From Bacillus sp. SJS (GTDB lineage Bacteria; Bacillota; Bacilli; Bacillales; Bacillaceae): a DNA stretch of 64,000 nucleotides. The DNA is taken from contig NZ_JAQV02000004.1 in NCBI RefSeq assembly GCF_000732485.2, positions 145,401 through 209,400 on the forward strand, given 5' to 3'. This document shows positions 50,920-61,497 of the stretch, one piece after another; positions within the stretch are counted from its first letter, which is position 1, and each line of letters begins with the position of its first letter. The position numbers were made by a program, and so were the translations under genes. The notes below the pieces were generated by a model that made no database searches, had not been told where the DNA came from, and worked only from the letters and a program-made list of their open reading frames with translations.

Positions 50920-53565
50920 TTAGCCTTTCAATTCTGCAATTCTCGCCAAAACGGAATCCCGTTTTTCGACGTATTCTTTTTCCTTCGCACGCTCTTCTTC
51001 AATGACCTTTTCAGGTGCCTTCTTCACAAAGCCTTCATTCCCCAGTTTCTTCTGGACACGTTCTACTTCCTTCGTCCATTTATCCAGTTCTTTTTCAAGG
51101 CGTTTTATTTCTTCTTCCATATTAATCAGGCCTTCTAGCGGCAGAATGAGTTCTGCCCCCGTCACAACGGCTGTCATCGCTTTGTCCTCAGATGGCAAAT
51201 CTGTTCCGATTTCAAGCGAGCTTGGGTTGCAGAAGCGTTCCAGGTAAGAGCGGTTGTTCTCAAGCTGCTGTGTGATTTCTTCTTGCTTTGTTTTGATTTT
51301 CAGCTGGATTTTTTTGCTCATCGGCGTATTCACTTCCGCACGGATGTTCCGGACTGAACGGATAATTTCCATCAGCAGCTTCATATCGCTTGCCGCCTGA
51401 TCGTTGCTTAGCTCCTGTTTTACTTCAGGCCATTTGGCAACCGTAATGGATTCTCCTTCATGCGGAAGGCTCTGCCAGATTTCCTCTGTGATAAACGGCA
51501 TAATCGGATGCAGCAGTCTCAGAGTCTGATCCAGTACGTGAGCGAGAATGGATCGAGTCGTATGCTTTGCCGCCTCGTCTTCCCCGTACAATGGGATTTT
51601 AGCCATTTCAATGTACCAGTCACAGAAGTCATCCCAGATAAAGTTGTATAGAACACGGCCGACTTCTCCGAATTCATAGCGGTCAGCAAGCTTCGTTACT
51701 TGTTCAATGGTTTCGTTCAGGCGTGTTAGAATCCATTGATCCGCTACTGATTTTTTCCCGGTTATATCGATTTGATCGAATGTCAATCCTTCCATGTTCA
51801 TCAAAGCAAAACGGGATGCGTTCCAAATTTTATTGGCAAAGTTCCAAGTGGACTCAACCTTTTCAAAGCTGAAGCGCAAATCCTGTCCAGGCGAGCTGCC
51901 GGTTGCAAGGAAGTACCGCAGCGAATCGGCTCCGTATTGGTCGATTACTTCCATCGGGTCTACACCGTTTCCTAGAGATTTACTCATTTTACGGCCTTGA
52001 TCATCTCTTACAAGTCCGTGAATCAGAACATCCTGGAATGGACGCTGCTCTGTAAACTCGAGACCCTGGAAAATCATCCGTGATACCCAGAAGAAAATAA
52101 TATCATAGCCGGTTACTAGAACATCAGTCGGGTAGAAGCGCTGATAGTCAATGGATTCAGTGTCCGGCCAGCCCATTGTCGAGAACGGCCAAAGTGCGGA
52201 GCTGAACCATGTATCGAGTACGTCTTCATCCTGCTTCCAGTTTTCCGAATCAAATGGTGGCTCATGTCCAACGTGAACCTCACCCGTTTCATTGTGATAC
52301 CAGGCTGGAATGCGGTGTCCCCACCATAGCTGTCTTGATATACACCAGTCTCGGATATTTTCCATCCAGTGCAGGTATGTTTTTTCAAACCGCTCCGGAA
52401 TGAAATTGACTTTTTCGTCAGAGGATTGGAGATTAACTGCTGCATCAGCCAGCGGCTGCATTTTCACAAACCACTGTGTAGAAAGATAAGGCTCAACTAC
52501 AGCACCGCTTCGTTCGCTGTGTCCAACTGAGTGCGGATGATCTTCAATATTGAAAAGGACACCATCCTCCTGCAGATCCTTCACAATTTGCTTGCGGCAG
52601 GCAAAACGGTCCATTCCTTCATATTTGCCTGCTTTATCATTCATCGTTCCATCTTCGTTCATAACGAGAATGCGAGGCAGATTATGCCGGTTTCCAATTT
52701 CAAAGTCATTCGGATCGTGGGCAGGTGTAATTTTAACCGCTCCAGACCCAAACTCCATATCCACATAATCATCAGCAACAATCGGAATTTCTCTGCCGGT
52801 AATTGGGAGAGTAACCATTTTTCCAATCAGGTGCTTATAGCGCTCGTCCTCAGGGTGAACCGCTACTGCTGTATCCCCAAGCATCGTTTCCGGACGGGTT
52901 GTTGCAATCTCAATATGCCCGGATCCGTCTGTAAGAGGATAGCGCATATGATAAAACGCACCCTGTACATCTTTATAAATAACCTCAATATCAGAAAGAG
53001 CTGTTTTCGTTGCCGGATCCCAGTTAATAATGTATTCGCCGCGGTAAATCAGTCCTTTGTTGTAAAGCGTGACAAATACTTCCCTAACTGCTTTTGAAAG
53101 CCCCTCATCAAGAGTAAAGCGTTCACGGGAGTAATCCAGCCCTAGTCCAAGCTTTGACCACTGCTCGCGGATATGGGAAGCATACTCTTCCTTCCATTTC
53201 CACGTTTCTTCAACAAATGCTTCGCGTCCAAGATCGTACCGGGATTTACCTTCTTCTTTTAGCTTCGCTTCAACTTTCGCCTGTGTCGCAATACCGGCAT
53301 GATCCATTCCCGGAAGCCAGAGCACGTCATACCCCTGCATGCGCTTCATCCGAGTCAGAATATCCTGAAGGGTTGTATCCCAGGCATGTCCGAGGTGGAG
53401 CTTTCCAGTTACGTTTGGTGGAGGGATTACAATTGTGTAAGGCTGTTTTTCCTGGTCATTTTCTGCCTCAAAATATTTTCCGTCCAGCCAAAATTGGTAG
53501 CGGTTCTGCTCTACTGCATTTGGATCGTATTTCGTTGGCAGATTGGGCTGCTGATTTTCATTCAT
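50920..53565 (-). CDS. valS: Valyl-tRNA synthetase
   Basis: 881-residue class Ia synthetase. The HIGH motif is HLGH in [16 protein letters not shown] (residues about 47-62), the editing domain CP1 is complete ([20 protein letters not shown], read in part), KMSKS is present in [14 protein letters not shown], and a C-terminal coiled-coil tRNA arm ends the protein ([20 protein letters not shown]). AGGAGGAACCGGAA precedes the ATG. A T-box leader controls it. Confidence 0.98.
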   Translation of the reverse strand: MNENQQPNLPTKYDPNAVEQNRYQFWLDGKYFEAENDQEKQPYTIVIPPPNVTGKLHLGHAWDTTLQDILTRMKRMQGYDVLWLPGMDHAGIATQAKVEAKLKEEGKSRYDLGREAFVEETWKWKEEYASHIREQWSKLGLGLDYSRERFTLDEGLSKAVREVFVTLYNKGLIYRGEYIINWDPATKTALSDIEVIYKDVQGAFYHMRYPLTDGSGHIEIATTRPETMLGDTAVAVHPEDERYKHLIGKMVTLPITGREIPIVADDYVDMEFGSGAVKITPAHDPNDFEIGNRHNLPRILVMNEDGTMNDKAGKYEGMDRFACRKQIVKDLQEDGVLFNIEDHPHSVGHSERSGAVVEPYLSTQWFVKMQPLADAAVNLQSSDEKVNFIPERFEKTYLHWMENIRDWCISRQLWWGHRIPAWYHNETGEVHVGHEPPFDSENWKQDEDVLDTWFSSALWPFSTMGWPDTESIDYQRFYPTDVLVTGYDIIFFWVSRMIFQGLEFTEQRPFQDVLIHGLVRDDQGRKMSKSLGNGVDPMEVIDQYGADSLRYFLATGSSPGQDLRFSFEKVESTWNFANKIWNASRFALMNMEGLTFDQIDITGKKSVADQWILTRLNETIEQVTKLADRYEFGEVGRVLYNFIWDDFCDWYIEMAKIPLYGEDEAAKHTTRSILAHVLDQTLRLLHPIMPFITEEIWQSLPHEGESITVAKWPEVKQELSNDQAASDMKLLMEIIRSVRNIRAEVNTPMSKKIQLKIKTKQEEITQQLENNRSYLERFCNPSSLEIGTDLPSEDKAMTAVVTGAELILPLEGLINMEEEIKRLEKELDKWTKEVERVQKKLGNEGFVKKAPEKVIEEERAKEKEYVEKRDSVLARIAELKG

Positions 53566-53589
53566 TTCCGGTTCCTCCTAAAAATTGAC

Positions 53590-53866
53590 AAAATAAAAAC
53601 TCCTCCCATCCAAAAGGACGAAAGGAGCTGATTTCGCGGTACCACCTTTTTTCATGGGAAAATAAAGCCTGCTCCCATGCTCTTAGACGAATTAACGGCC
53701 TGCGCCGGCTTTCCCTACTTAATAATTCAGAAAAACTGCTCAAGGGCGACCTTCCAGTTCCGCAATCCTGAGAAATCTTTCAGCAGATGATTTCCCTCTC
53801 TTTAGGCGCGGTATGCCTGTACTCTTCCCTATCCATGCATTTCAACATATTCTTTTCATGTTCTAT
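53590..53866 (-). promoter_or_regulatory. T-box riboswitch of valS
   Basis: The leader has Stem I elements (AGAGAGGGAAATCATCTGC and GGAACTGGAAGGTCGCCC), the conserved T-box sequence AGGTGGTACCGCG (complement at 53635-53647) and a terminator CTCCTTTCGTCC/GGATGGGAGGAG followed by TTTTTATTTT (53596-53628). Uncharged tRNA-Val would favour the antiterminator. A GUC valine codon at 53750-53748 is a candidate specifier; I could not fold the stem to confirm it. Confidence 0.93.
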
Positions 53867-53871
53867 CCATA

Positions 53872-53901
53872 ATAGTATTATAAAAATGTTTTTTTCGTCA
53901 A
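53872..53901 (-). promoter_or_regulatory. Sigma-A promoter of the valS T-box transcript
   Basis: TTGACG (53901-53896), an 18-base AT-rich spacer and TACTAT (53877-53872) on the minus strand. Transcription would begin near 53865. Confidence 0.7.
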
Positions 53902-54005
53902 CATCTTCCCCGTTTTTTTATATTTTTATACTCGGATTCAAGGCAAGCACACCCGGGACATATGTACATAAACTGATTATAACTCATAATGGGAGGTGAA
54001 TACGA

Positions 54006-54197
54006 ATGCGAAAACGGTTTAATTCCTACACAGTACCTCCTTGGGTTAAAGAGCTGAGGGTGACTGCCGTACAATTTATAATTCCGATTACGATTTTTCA
54101 GGGTATACGGACTCTTCTTTTCCCCACCGGCTTTGATGTTCTTCTCCTTGCTGCTCTGATTTTCCTCGCGTTAGCTTTTCATATGGGCTGGCTATAG
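54006..54197 (+). CDS. Small conserved-type membrane protein (63 aa), unknown function
   Basis: A 63-residue protein with GGGAGGTGAATACGA before its ATG. It opens MRKRFNSYTVPPWVKELRVT and has two hydrophobic segments (AVQFIIPITIFQGIRTLLF and DVLLLAALIFLALAFHMG). It stands alone on the plus strand between the valS promoter and ysxE. The ribosome site, composition and convergent arrangement make it a credible gene. I recognise no family with certainty. Confidence 0.75.
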   Translation: MRKRFNSYTVPPWVKELRVTAVQFIIPITIFQGIRTLLFPTGFDVLLLAALIFLALAFHMGWL

Positions 54198-54201
54198 GCA
54201 C

Positions 54202-54228
54202 AAAAAAAAGAGGGAGCTATCATCCCTC
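54202..54228 (-). terminator. ysxE terminator overlapping its stop codon
   Basis: GAGGGA (54210-54215) and TCCCTC (54223-54228) pair; the ysxE stop TGA lies in the loop side, and eight T follow on the minus strand. Confidence 0.8.
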
Positions 54229-55236
54229 AGCCTGTGCTTCAGCCTTTTTCTTATTTTCAATATCGACAAGCCTCATCACAAAGTATTCGTTATTTTTAAA
54301 ATACCAGTACGCTTTTATCAAATCCCTGTTTTGCTGAAGCTGGGATCTTTTATCTCTTTGATCCCCAGGCGATAGGACAGCCCGGTATAGTGCCTCAGGA
54401 TAGGATAAGTAACTGATAAAAAGCGGCATCTCTTCCTCCCTAAACGGAAAATCCTTTTGATAGGTATAAAACCAATCCACACATTCCTCACAGCGGATTG
54501 GATACGTATTAAACGTTTTATAATAGAATTGGAGGAGATCATTCATCGGCGCCGCTCGATGGGCTTTTTCAAAATTGATTAAGTAGCTTTTCTCACTGGA
54601 ATCATACACTACATGCTGAACGGACAAGCTCCCATGAATAAATGAAGTCCTTGCCGTCTCTTTTTCTTTCATGGCTTCATTCCATTCCTCGAGCCTTTCA
54701 ATTGCAAAATCAGTTGCCCTAGCAGCTTCAACGAAGTACGTGACAGCCTGAAGCTCAAACGGGGAAAGATACCATTGTTTTTCACATTTTTCTACATACG
54801 CTTCATACGCGTTTTTTTGGTCTTCCCAGTTTTTTTTGGTGGCTTCAAAGCTCGCTTCCGCTTCTCCGCCCGTTAATTTGACTTCCTGCAGCGTTCTTCT
54901 GTGAAGCTTTGCTGTCTCTTTAAATAAATAATCATGTCTTGCACTGCGTTCATCAGACTGTGAATCCGGGAGCCAGGGCATGAGATAATAGTAATCCTCT
55001 CTTCCGGATGTAACCAGCTGATTATGCAAGTTGCGGTAGATGGGGATAAGATTCGTATAGCCTGCTTCATAAACAGAACGGACCCGCTCCGCAAACTGGG
55101 CGGATCTTGAAGCTCTCAGCTTCTTTAAAGCAAAGGTTCCCTGAGGGGAATACACTCTAATCAGCCGCGGACTATGCTGTTCCGCAAATTCAAGTTTTAC
55201 CTGGTACTGATCAAGAATTGCCTGTAAGTCCTCCAT
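54220..55236 (-). CDS. ysxE: YsxE, CotS-family spore coat protein with kinase-like fold
   Basis: 338 residues resembling aminoglycoside phosphotransferase folds of the CotS/YutH coat group. FIHGSLSVQHVVYD stands where kinases have HGDxxxxN, and YLINFEKA where they have DF/E; both catalytic aspartates are therefore replaced (Ser and Asn), suggesting a pseudokinase. ATG at 55236 is six bases after GTGGTG; two GTG codons lie further upstream. It is downstream of spoVID as in B. subtilis, so sigma-E control is likely. Confidence 0.88.
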   Translation of the reverse strand: MEDLQAILDQYQVKLEFAEQHSPRLIRVYSPQGTFALKKLRASRSAQFAERVRSVYEAGYTNLIPIYRNLHNQLVTSGREDYYYLMPWLPDSQSDERSARHDYLFKETAKLHRRTLQEVKLTGGEAEASFEATKKNWEDQKNAYEAYVEKCEKQWYLSPFELQAVTYFVEAARATDFAIERLEEWNEAMKEKETARTSFIHGSLSVQHVVYDSSEKSYLINFEKAHRAAPMNDLLQFYYKTFNTYPIRCEECVDWFYTYQKDFPFREEEMPLFISYLSYPEALYRAVLSPGDQRDKRSQLQQNRDLIKAYWYFKNNEYFVMRLVDIENKKKAEAQAEG

Positions 55237-55300
55237 TGGTTTCACCACTTATTTGTTTGATGATGAAAAAAAGCTGAGGAGCCTCAGCTTTAAACTGCCT

Positions 55301-56317
55301 TTACTTGCTGCTGGCGTATTGGGGAATGTAAAGTGTCTGCCCTTCATAGACCTCTTTATCTGCTGGAAGATGGTTAACCCTGATTAACTGCTGCGCGGAT
55401 AAAGCGTAGCGCTCGCAAATAGAATCAATGGTTTCTCCCTGCTGCACGATGCAAATCTTAAGCCTGGTCAGTTCTTCATCTTCCTCACGGCCGAACAATT
55501 TTGTCAGCAATAACGAGTTTTCACTTTGAGCACCTGAGGATGCTTGCGGTTCTCTTGCTTCTGAACGGTGATCAGCTGACACTTCTTTACCTGCAGGTTC
55601 TTCATACAATGGCTTAATTTCCTGATATTCAAAGGACTGTTTTCGAACCTCCACGTCAATCTCCGGGTATTCTTCTTCAGCCTGTTCATCCAATAGCGCT
55701 TCTTCTTCACTTCTGAAGGCATAAAGCTCCTGGAAAGCCGCTTCTTTTTCCTCTTCCGTTCTCACATCTGCTTCGTGCGTTTCTTCATCTGCATGCTGGA
55801 CAGCTTCACTCCTGTAAAGAGCTTCATGAGACTGCTCCGCTTGCTCTTCCCGAACTTCATGAATTGCTTGTACCTCTTCCGATTCCCTGCTATTTTCACC
55901 TATACCTGTTATAGACAAGTCCGCAAACAGCTTTAAGCATTTCGCTTCAGGCAAATCGTAATCAAACGAATCAATGGACACATAAACATCTTCAATCTTT
56001 TCAATTCTGTTTTTAGGGATCGTGATATCGACTGGAAACCGGTGTAAAAGCTCATGGGTGCCGTCATCCCTGACATGTACCTCATTAACAAAGCGCGCTG
56101 CTGAAAACTCAAATTCCTTATCGTCATTCTCAGGATTCAAAACCGCCCGATATTCTCCCGTCAGCTGAAGGGCTCCCCTTATGGAAACATACTGATCATG
56201 CTCTTCAATCGCTATATTCGGATCCAGGGATATCGATAAAAGTTCAAACACTTCCTGTCCTTTTTGAAACCAAACAGACTCTTCTACAGAAAATCGCAAT
56301 GCTGCATCCTGTGACAA
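55301..56317 (-). CDS. spoVID: Spore coat encasement protein SpoVID
   Basis: SpoVID drives encasement of the forespore by coat proteins and binds SafA. The N-terminal domain (LRFSVEESVWFQKGQEVFEL to about residue 150) is followed by a Glu-rich middle. A region ENSLLLTKLFGREEDE comes next, then a C-terminal LysM domain (QQGETIDSICERYALSAQQLIRVNHL... ending LYIPQY). The total is about 338 residues against roughly 575 in B. subtilis; the missing length is the acidic middle. TTG at 56317 is eight bases after GGGAGG; the frame is open to 56347. Confidence 0.9.
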   Translation of the reverse strand: MSQDAALRFSVEESVWFQKGQEVFELLSISLDPNIAIEEHDQYVSIRGALQLTGEYRAVLNPENDDKEFEFSAARFVNEVHVRDDGTHELLHRFPVDITIPKNRIEKIEDVYVSIDSFDYDLPEAKCLKLFADLSITGIGENSRESEEVQAIHEVREEQAEQSHEALYRSEAVQHADEETHEADVRTEEEKEAAFQELYAFRSEEEALLDEQAEEEYPEIDVEVRKQSFEYQEIKPLYEEPAGKEVSADHRSEAREPQASSGAQSENSLLLTKLFGREEDEELTRLKICIVQQGETIDSICERYALSAQQLIRVNHLPADKEVYEGQTLYIPQYASSK

Positions 56318-56512
56318 GCTGTTTTCCTCCCTTCTTGAAACTAACACATAGAATCATGACACTTTCACTTTATGAGTGCCGGGAGGAAAAAAGAACCCAA
56401 TGTGGCGTAACCTCTAGCTGGTTTTAAAAAGCTGTCAAATAGCGTTTCGCCAATTAAAAGAAAGAACAAAGGTAAGACTCAATCTTTAAAGGAATAGCTC
56501 TGTGAAATTTGG

Positions 56513-56558
56513 CTGTTGATTCCGGCTGGAGGCGTTAGCTTTCTGCTCCAATCAACAG
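56513..56558. repeat. Second short GTTGATT...AATCAAC element
   Basis: Perfect nine-base inverted ends CTGTTGATT (56513-56521) and AATCAACAG (56550-56558) enclose CCGGCTGGAGGCGTTAGC and TTCTGCTCC. The same ends occur at 4077-4116, and AGGTGTTA follows in both. Apart from this and the hemL terminator, nothing was seen in 56318-56624. Confidence 0.7.
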
Positions 56559-56586
56559 GTGTTAAAAATCCGCATCCTACTATAAT

Positions 56587-56618
56587 AAAAAAGCTGTCCA
56601 GACTAAGCCTGGACAGCT
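56587..56618 (-). terminator. Rho-independent terminator of the hem operon
   Basis: Perfect ten-base arms AGCTGTCCAG (56592-56601) and CTGGACAGCT (56609-56618), seven-base loop, six T on the minus strand, immediately after hemL. Confidence 0.92.
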
Positions 56619-56624
56619 CATATA

Positions 56625-57911
56625 TTACTTCAGCCTGCTGAATGCTTTCTCTGCAGCTGAAATCGTTTTGCTGATATCATCATCTGTATGGGCAGTTGAC
56701 AGGAACAGCCCTTCAAATTGGGATGGAGGAAGGAATACGCCTTCCATTGCCATTTCCCTGTAATAAGAAGCAAAGAACTCTAAATTTGAAGTTTTCGCTT
56801 TATCATAATTGATGACCTGCTCATTCGTAAAGAAAATCCCAATCATGGATCCGGCACGATTAATGGTATGCGGTATTCCGTATTTTTTTGCTGCTGCCGA
56901 CAGTCCTTCTTCAAGAAGATCCGCTTTTCGTGCAAATTCCTGATAGCTTTCCGGCGTAAGCTGCTTCAGTGTTTCCAGTCCCGCTGTCATAGCGAGCGGA
57001 TTGCCTGAAAGTGTTCCCGCCTGATAAATAGGGCCGCTCGGAGCGATTTGCTCCATAATTTCTGCCTTGCCCCCATAAGCTCCTACCGGAAGCCCTCCGC
57101 CGATTACTTTTCCAAGGCAAGTCAAGTCAGGTGTGACGCCAAAATAGCCTTGTGCACAGTGGTAGCCAACTCTGAAGCCGGTCATCACTTCATCAAAAAT
57201 AAGGAGCGCTCCATATTCATTCGTTACGTCCCTGAGTCCCTCAAGGAACCCGGGCTGCGGAGGCACAACGCCCATGTTTCCTGCAACTGGCTCAACAATG
57301 ATTCCGGCAATATCATCTCCGAATTCTTTAAACGCAGTGCGGATGCTTTCCAAATCGTTGTAAGGGACCGTAATGGTATTCTTTGCTACCCCCTCAGGCA
57401 CACCGGGGCTGTCCGGCAAACCAAGAGTAGCCACTCCTGAACCTGCTTTAATAAGGAGGGAATCTCCATGTCCATGGTAACAGCCCTCAAATTTAATGAT
57501 TTTATTGCGTCCCGTGTAGCCCCGTGCGAGACGGAGTGCGCTCATCGTTGCCTCAGTACCGGAGCTTACCATACGGACGATTTCAATTGAGGGAACCCGT
57601 TCTTTAACGAGCTTAGCCAGTTCGTTTTCAACAAGAGTGGGAGCACCAAAGCTCGTTCCTGATTCTACGACCTTTTTAAGGGATTCAACAACCTGATCAT
57701 TGGCATGTCCATGAATGAGCGGACCCCATGACAGAACGTAATCAATGTATTCATTGCCGTCTATGTCGTAAATTCTGGAGCCTTTGCCGCGCTCCATAAA
57801 AATCGGATCGAGTTTCACTGATTTAAATGCTCGAACCGGACTATTTACACCGCCTGGCATTAGTCCTTGAGCTTCCTTAAATGCCTGCTTGGATTTTTCA
57901 AAGCTTCTCAT
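56625..57911 (-). CDS. hemL: Glutamate-1-semialdehyde 2,1-aminomutase HemL
   Basis: PLP enzyme that makes 5-aminolevulinate from glutamate-1-semialdehyde. Signatures are [40 protein letters not shown] and the PLP-lysine in [16 protein letters not shown]. 428 residues. Last gene of hemA-X-C-D-B-L, 25 bases after hemB. Confidence 0.97.
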   Translation of the reverse strand: MRSFEKSKQAFKEAQGLMPGGVNSPVRAFKSVKLDPIFMERGKGSRIYDIDGNEYIDYVLSWGPLIHGHANDQVVESLKKVVESGTSFGAPTLVENELAKLVKERVPSIEIVRMVSSGTEATMSALRLARGYTGRNKIIKFEGCYHGHGDSLLIKAGSGVATLGLPDSPGVPEGVAKNTITVPYNDLESIRTAFKEFGDDIAGIIVEPVAGNMGVVPPQPGFLEGLRDVTNEYGALLIFDEVMTGFRVGYHCAQGYFGVTPDLTCLGKVIGGGLPVGAYGGKAEIMEQIAPSGPIYQAGTLSGNPLAMTAGLETLKQLTPESYQEFARKADLLEEGLSAAAKKYGIPHTINRAGSMIGIFFTNEQVINYDKAKTSNLEFFASYYREMAMEGVFLPPSQFEGLFLSTAHTDDDISKTISAAEKAFSRLK

Positions 57912-57936
57912 TGTATTCGGGCCCCTTTCCTTATCG

Positions 57937-58914
57937 TTACTGATCCTTCAGCCAGCGGGCTGCATCCTTTGCATGATACGTTATAATCAAGTCCGCGCCA
58001 GCGCGCTTCATGCTTGTCAGTTTTTCCAGAACAATGGCTCTTTCGTCTACCCATCCATTTTGGGCAGCTGCTTTAATCATGGAATACTCTCCGCTAACAT
58101 TATAGGCAACAATCGGGAGATTAAAGCTATTTTTCACATCGCGCATAATATCAAGGTAGGAGAGAGCCGGTTTCACAATCAGGAAGTCCGCACCTTCCAT
58201 TACATCAGATTCTGCTTCTCTCATTGCTTCCGAGCGGTTAGCCGGATCCATTTGATACGTTTTGCGGTCTCCGAATTGAGGAGTACTGTGTGCAGCATCG
58301 CGGAAAGGACCGTAAAAAGCACTCGCATATTTAACGGCATAAGACATAACCGGGACATCTTCAAAACCATTCTCATCAAGGCCTTTGCGGATCGCTGCTG
58401 TGAATCCGTCCATCATATTGGAAGGGGCAATAATGTCAGCACCCGCTTTAGCCTGGCTGACCGCTGTTCTGGCCAGCAGATCAAGAGAAGGATCATTGAG
58501 AATTTTCCCCTCTTCAATGACTCCGCAATGACCATGATCCGTATATTGACATAGGCAAGTATCCGCTACAACAACTAAATCAGGAAAGCTCTCTTTAATT
58601 TGACGGATTGCTTTTTGAACGATTCCATGATCATGGTATGCTTCGGATCCTACAGCATCCTTATGATCAGGAACCCCGAAAACAATCACCGAGCGGATTC
58701 CCAAATCCACAAGCTCCTGCATTTCAGTATTTAAATGATCAAGCGATACCTGCTCAACACCAGGCATGGACGCTACCGCATTCCGCTTGTTTTCACCCTC
58801 TACGACAAAAATCGGGTAAATGAAATCTTCCGGTCTTAAAAACGTTTCTCTCATCATCGCCCGTATCCCTTCGCTTGAACGAAGTCTGCGATGTCTGGCA
58901 AACTGTAAATCCAT
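57937..58914 (-). CDS. hemB: Porphobilinogen synthase HemB
   Basis: Condenses two 5-aminolevulinates to porphobilinogen. Zinc-type cysteine cluster [16 protein letters not shown], Schiff-base lysines in SYAVKYAS and [11 protein letters not shown], and APSNMMDG are present. ATG at 58914 (325 residues) follows AGGAGGAATCGTAAC and matches the homologue; the frame is open to 58944. It begins one base after the hemD stop. Confidence 0.96.
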   Translation of the reverse strand: MDLQFARHRRLRSSEGIRAMMRETFLRPEDFIYPIFVVEGENKRNAVASMPGVEQVSLDHLNTEMQELVDLGIRSVIVFGVPDHKDAVGSEAYHDHGIVQKAIRQIKESFPDLVVVADTCLCQYTDHGHCGVIEEGKILNDPSLDLLARTAVSQAKAGADIIAPSNMMDGFTAAIRKGLDENGFEDVPVMSYAVKYASAFYGPFRDAAHSTPQFGDRKTYQMDPANRSEAMREAESDVMEGADFLIVKPALSYLDIMRDVKNSFNLPIVAYNVSGEYSMIKAAAQNGWVDERAIVLEKLTSMKRAGADLIITYHAKDAARWLKDQ

Positions 58915-58915
58915 G

Positions 58916-59689
58916 TTACGATTCCTCCTCATGTACATGTGCAATGATTCTTTCTACTATTCCTTCAATAGTAAAAGGACTTGCTATAAGCCCATCATAC
59001 CCGTAATCTTTCAGTGTTTCAGCTGTCACGTCTCCAATACAGACAAAAACCGGTTCCCGTGCGCTCAGCCCTTCCGTATTCTGCATGTAGGAGTGCACGA
59101 TGGACGGGCTCGTAAACGTGGCGTAATCTATTTTCCCTGCCTCAAGCAGGAGGGGAAGTTCCCCGTTCCGGCCGGGTACAGGCTGATTTTTATAAAGAAT
59201 TAATTCTGCAGCTTCAATTCCCTTTTCTTTCATTCTTTTATAAACAGCCCGATTTGACAGACTCCCTCTTATAATAAGAACGCGGTCGTCCGAGGCTGCA
59301 GTCTGTGCCATTTCTTCAGCCAGCATTTCTCCCGAAAATACTTTGGGAATCATACTCGGTTTCATCCCTATTGTTTCCAGTGACCGGGCTGTTTTTTCCC
59401 CTACAGCGCCAATCCTGATTTTCTGCGGTAAAGGAAATCCTCCCTTTTTCATGAAGCAGTCAAAAAACCGGACTCCGTTTACACTTGTAAAAACAATCCA
59501 CTGGTACGTGTGAAGCCTGCCCAGTTCCTCCAAAATCCGTATCTCATCATCAGCGGCAACAAAAGCAACCAGAGGAATAACAACAGGTGAACCGCCCTTC
59601 TCCTCAATTAGACGCGCAAAAGAAGCCGCCTGGTTTTTTTCTCTTGTAATCAAGATTTTTTTTCCACTAAGCGGCTTCTCTTTATTCAT
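58916..59689 (-). CDS. hemD: Uroporphyrinogen-III synthase HemD
   Basis: Cyclises and inverts ring D of hydroxymethylbilane. 257 residues with the two-domain alpha/beta HemD fold: [23 protein letters not shown] at the N-terminus, [29 protein letters not shown], and [13 protein letters not shown] plus [17 protein letters not shown] in the C-terminal half. The ATG overlaps the hemC stop as ATGA. Confidence 0.94.
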   Translation of the reverse strand: MNKEKPLSGKKILITREKNQAASFARLIEEKGGSPVVIPLVAFVAADDEIRILEELGRLHTYQWIVFTSVNGVRFFDCFMKKGGFPLPQKIRIGAVGEKTARSLETIGMKPSMIPKVFSGEMLAEEMAQTAASDDRVLIIRGSLSNRAVYKRMKEKGIEAAELILYKNQPVPGRNGELPLLLEAGKIDYATFTSPSIVHSYMQNTEGLSAREPVFVCIGDVTAETLKDYGYDGLIASPFTIEGIVERIIAHVHEEES

Positions 59690-60621
59690 GATGGATCCAG
59701 CTCCTCCTTTACCCGGGAAATAAGTTCTTTAGCACCCTGCTCTTCAAGCTTGCGGGCAAGCCTTTTCCCAAGGTCTGACGGTTCGGATCCTGTCATCGAT
59801 TCACGGTAAATGATTTTTCCATCAGGATCAGCTACAAGTCCCGTCAGCTGTACTTGCTGATTATCGGTAAGAACGGCATACCCGGCAATTGGAACCTGGC
59901 ATCCGCCTTCCATGTCTTTCAGAAAAGCTCTTTCCGCTTTCACTGTTTCAACAGTCTCAGCATCGGATACCTTTGAAAGAATTTCAAGCAGCTCCGAATC
60001 GCTCTCTCTGCATTCAATTGCAAGCGCCCCCTGGCCGACAGCCGGCAAGCAGTCGGAAGGATCTAAATACTCCGTAACGGTATCCCTGCTCCAGCCCATC
60101 CTGGAAAGTCCGGCTGCTGCTAAAATAATGGCATCGTAATCTTCCGTTTGCAGCTTTGTTAGACGTGTATCTATATTGCCCCTGATCCATTTAATCTCCA
60201 GATCCGGCCTGATGGATAAGAGCTGGGCGCTTCTCCTTAAGCTGCTTGTCCCGATAACAGCCCCTGCAGGAAGCTCAGAAAGCTTGCGGTGATCCTTTGA
60301 GATAATGGCGTCTCTTACGTCCTCCCGCTTAGGGATGCAGCCAATGGTCAGTCCGTCCGGTAGTTCAGCCGGCATATCCTTCATACTGTGAACAGCCATA
60401 TCGATCTCACCATCCAACATAGCCTGTTCAATTTCTTTTACAAACAGCCCTTTGCCGCCCACTTTCGATAAGGTTACATCTAATATACGGTCGCCTTTTG
60501 TTACAATCTCTTTTACTTCAAACTCATATGGAAGTCCTAAATCTTGAAGCTTCCGAATAAACCAATTTGTCTGTGTTAGTGCGAGCTTGCTTTTTCTGGA
60601 TCCAATAATGATTTTCCTCAT
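59686..60621 (-). CDS. hemC: Hydroxymethylbilane synthase HemC
   Basis: Polymerises four porphobilinogens. Signatures are [41 protein letters not shown] and the dipyrromethane cysteine in [12 protein letters not shown]. About 311 residues from ATG 60621, which follows GGGAGGATACAC; the frame is open to 60642. Confidence 0.96.
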   Translation of the reverse strand: MRKIIIGSRKSKLALTQTNWFIRKLQDLGLPYEFEVKEIVTKGDRILDVTLSKVGGKGLFVKEIEQAMLDGEIDMAVHSMKDMPAELPDGLTIGCIPKREDVRDAIISKDHRKLSELPAGAVIGTSSLRRSAQLLSIRPDLEIKWIRGNIDTRLTKLQTEDYDAIILAAAGLSRMGWSRDTVTEYLDPSDCLPAVGQGALAIECRESDSELLEILSKVSDAETVETVKAERAFLKDMEGGCQVPIAGYAVLTDNQQVQLTGLVADPDGKIIYRESMTGSEPSDLGKRLARKLEEQGAKELISRVKEELDPS

Positions 60622-60651
60622 GTGTATCCTCCCAATCTCCATTCCCGAAAT

Positions 60652-61482
60652 CTATGAATACACGTGAAAACGGGACAAACTTCCAAACAAGAAAAAGTTA
60701 ATAAGCAATACCAGGAAAGCTGCCGCATTCCATAAAGCAATCGGTTTTCCCTGCTGATCCTTAACAATTTTAATATACAGATAAATGCTGTATACAATAA
60801 TGACTCCAAACGAGCCCGTTACCTTCGGGTCATACCATTGAAAATCCGGCACCTTGATGAAGGCCCATATTGAACCTAGGATTAAACTGAGCAGCAGCAT
60901 CGGAACTCCCGTTACATTCAATAGGTATGCCATGTGATCAAGGGTCGACAAATCGTTGATCCGAATGAGCTTTTTCCCCCATTGCTTTTTCTTTAAAAGC
61001 CTGTATTGGAGCAAGTACAGCATGGAAAAAACAAAGCTGAGCGAAAACGCTCCATACGATAAGATCGCCATCGTAATATGGATAATGGACAGTTCTGAAA
61101 TCAGCTGCTCTGAAAGCTGTCCAGGCTGATTTTGAGAAATGGCGAAGGTATGCAGGGCAAGCATGATAAATCCGAGAACACTTGTGAAAAAGGGAATGAA
61201 ATCAGCCTTTTGCATCCAGTTTAAAACGAGTGAGAGCGTCACGAGCACCCATGTATAAAAATATAAGCCTTCTACTATATTCAAAATCGGAAACGTCCCA
61301 AATACGGCCATTTCATAAAACAAAAAAATTGTTTGCAGCAGCCAAACAATAGAAAGCAACCAGAAGGCAATTTTGCTTGCCCTCCGGTTCGTATGAACAA
61401 AATCAATAAAATAGAAGAGTACACAGCAAGCATATATAATGACCGCTGCTTCATTTAGCCGGTTCAGGTCCAACCCAATCAT
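60652..61482 (-). CDS. hemX: HemX, CcsA-like membrane protein of the hem operon
   Basis: A 276-residue protein with eight hydrophobic segments and the CcsA/ResC-type layout. In B. subtilis HemX lowers HemA levels. It has the same length and position (between hemA and hemC) as the B. subtilis protein. The heme-handling Trp-rich motif typical of true CcsA is not evident. AAAGGG precedes the ATG at 61482. Confidence 0.93.
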   Translation of the reverse strand: MIGLDLNRLNEAAVIIYACCVLFYFIDFVHTNRRASKIAFWLLSIVWLLQTIFLFYEMAVFGTFPILNIVEGLYFYTWVLVTLSLVLNWMQKADFIPFFTSVLGFIMLALHTFAISQNQPGQLSEQLISELSIIHITMAILSYGAFSLSFVFSMLYLLQYRLLKKKQWGKKLIRINDLSTLDHMAYLLNVTGVPMLLLSLILGSIWAFIKVPDFQWYDPKVTGSFGVIIVYSIYLYIKIVKDQQGKPIALWNAAAFLVLLINFFLFGSLSRFHVYS

Positions 61483-61497
61483 TTAGCCATACCCTTT

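Noticed and set aside
52531..53097. 188-codon plus-strand ORF opposite valS
   Set aside because: Lies fully within valS on the opposite strand, no ribosome site, no recognisable domain.
57889..58554. 221-codon plus-strand ORF opposite hemB/hemL
   Set aside because: Antisense to well-conserved coding sequence; product has no domain and an odd composition.
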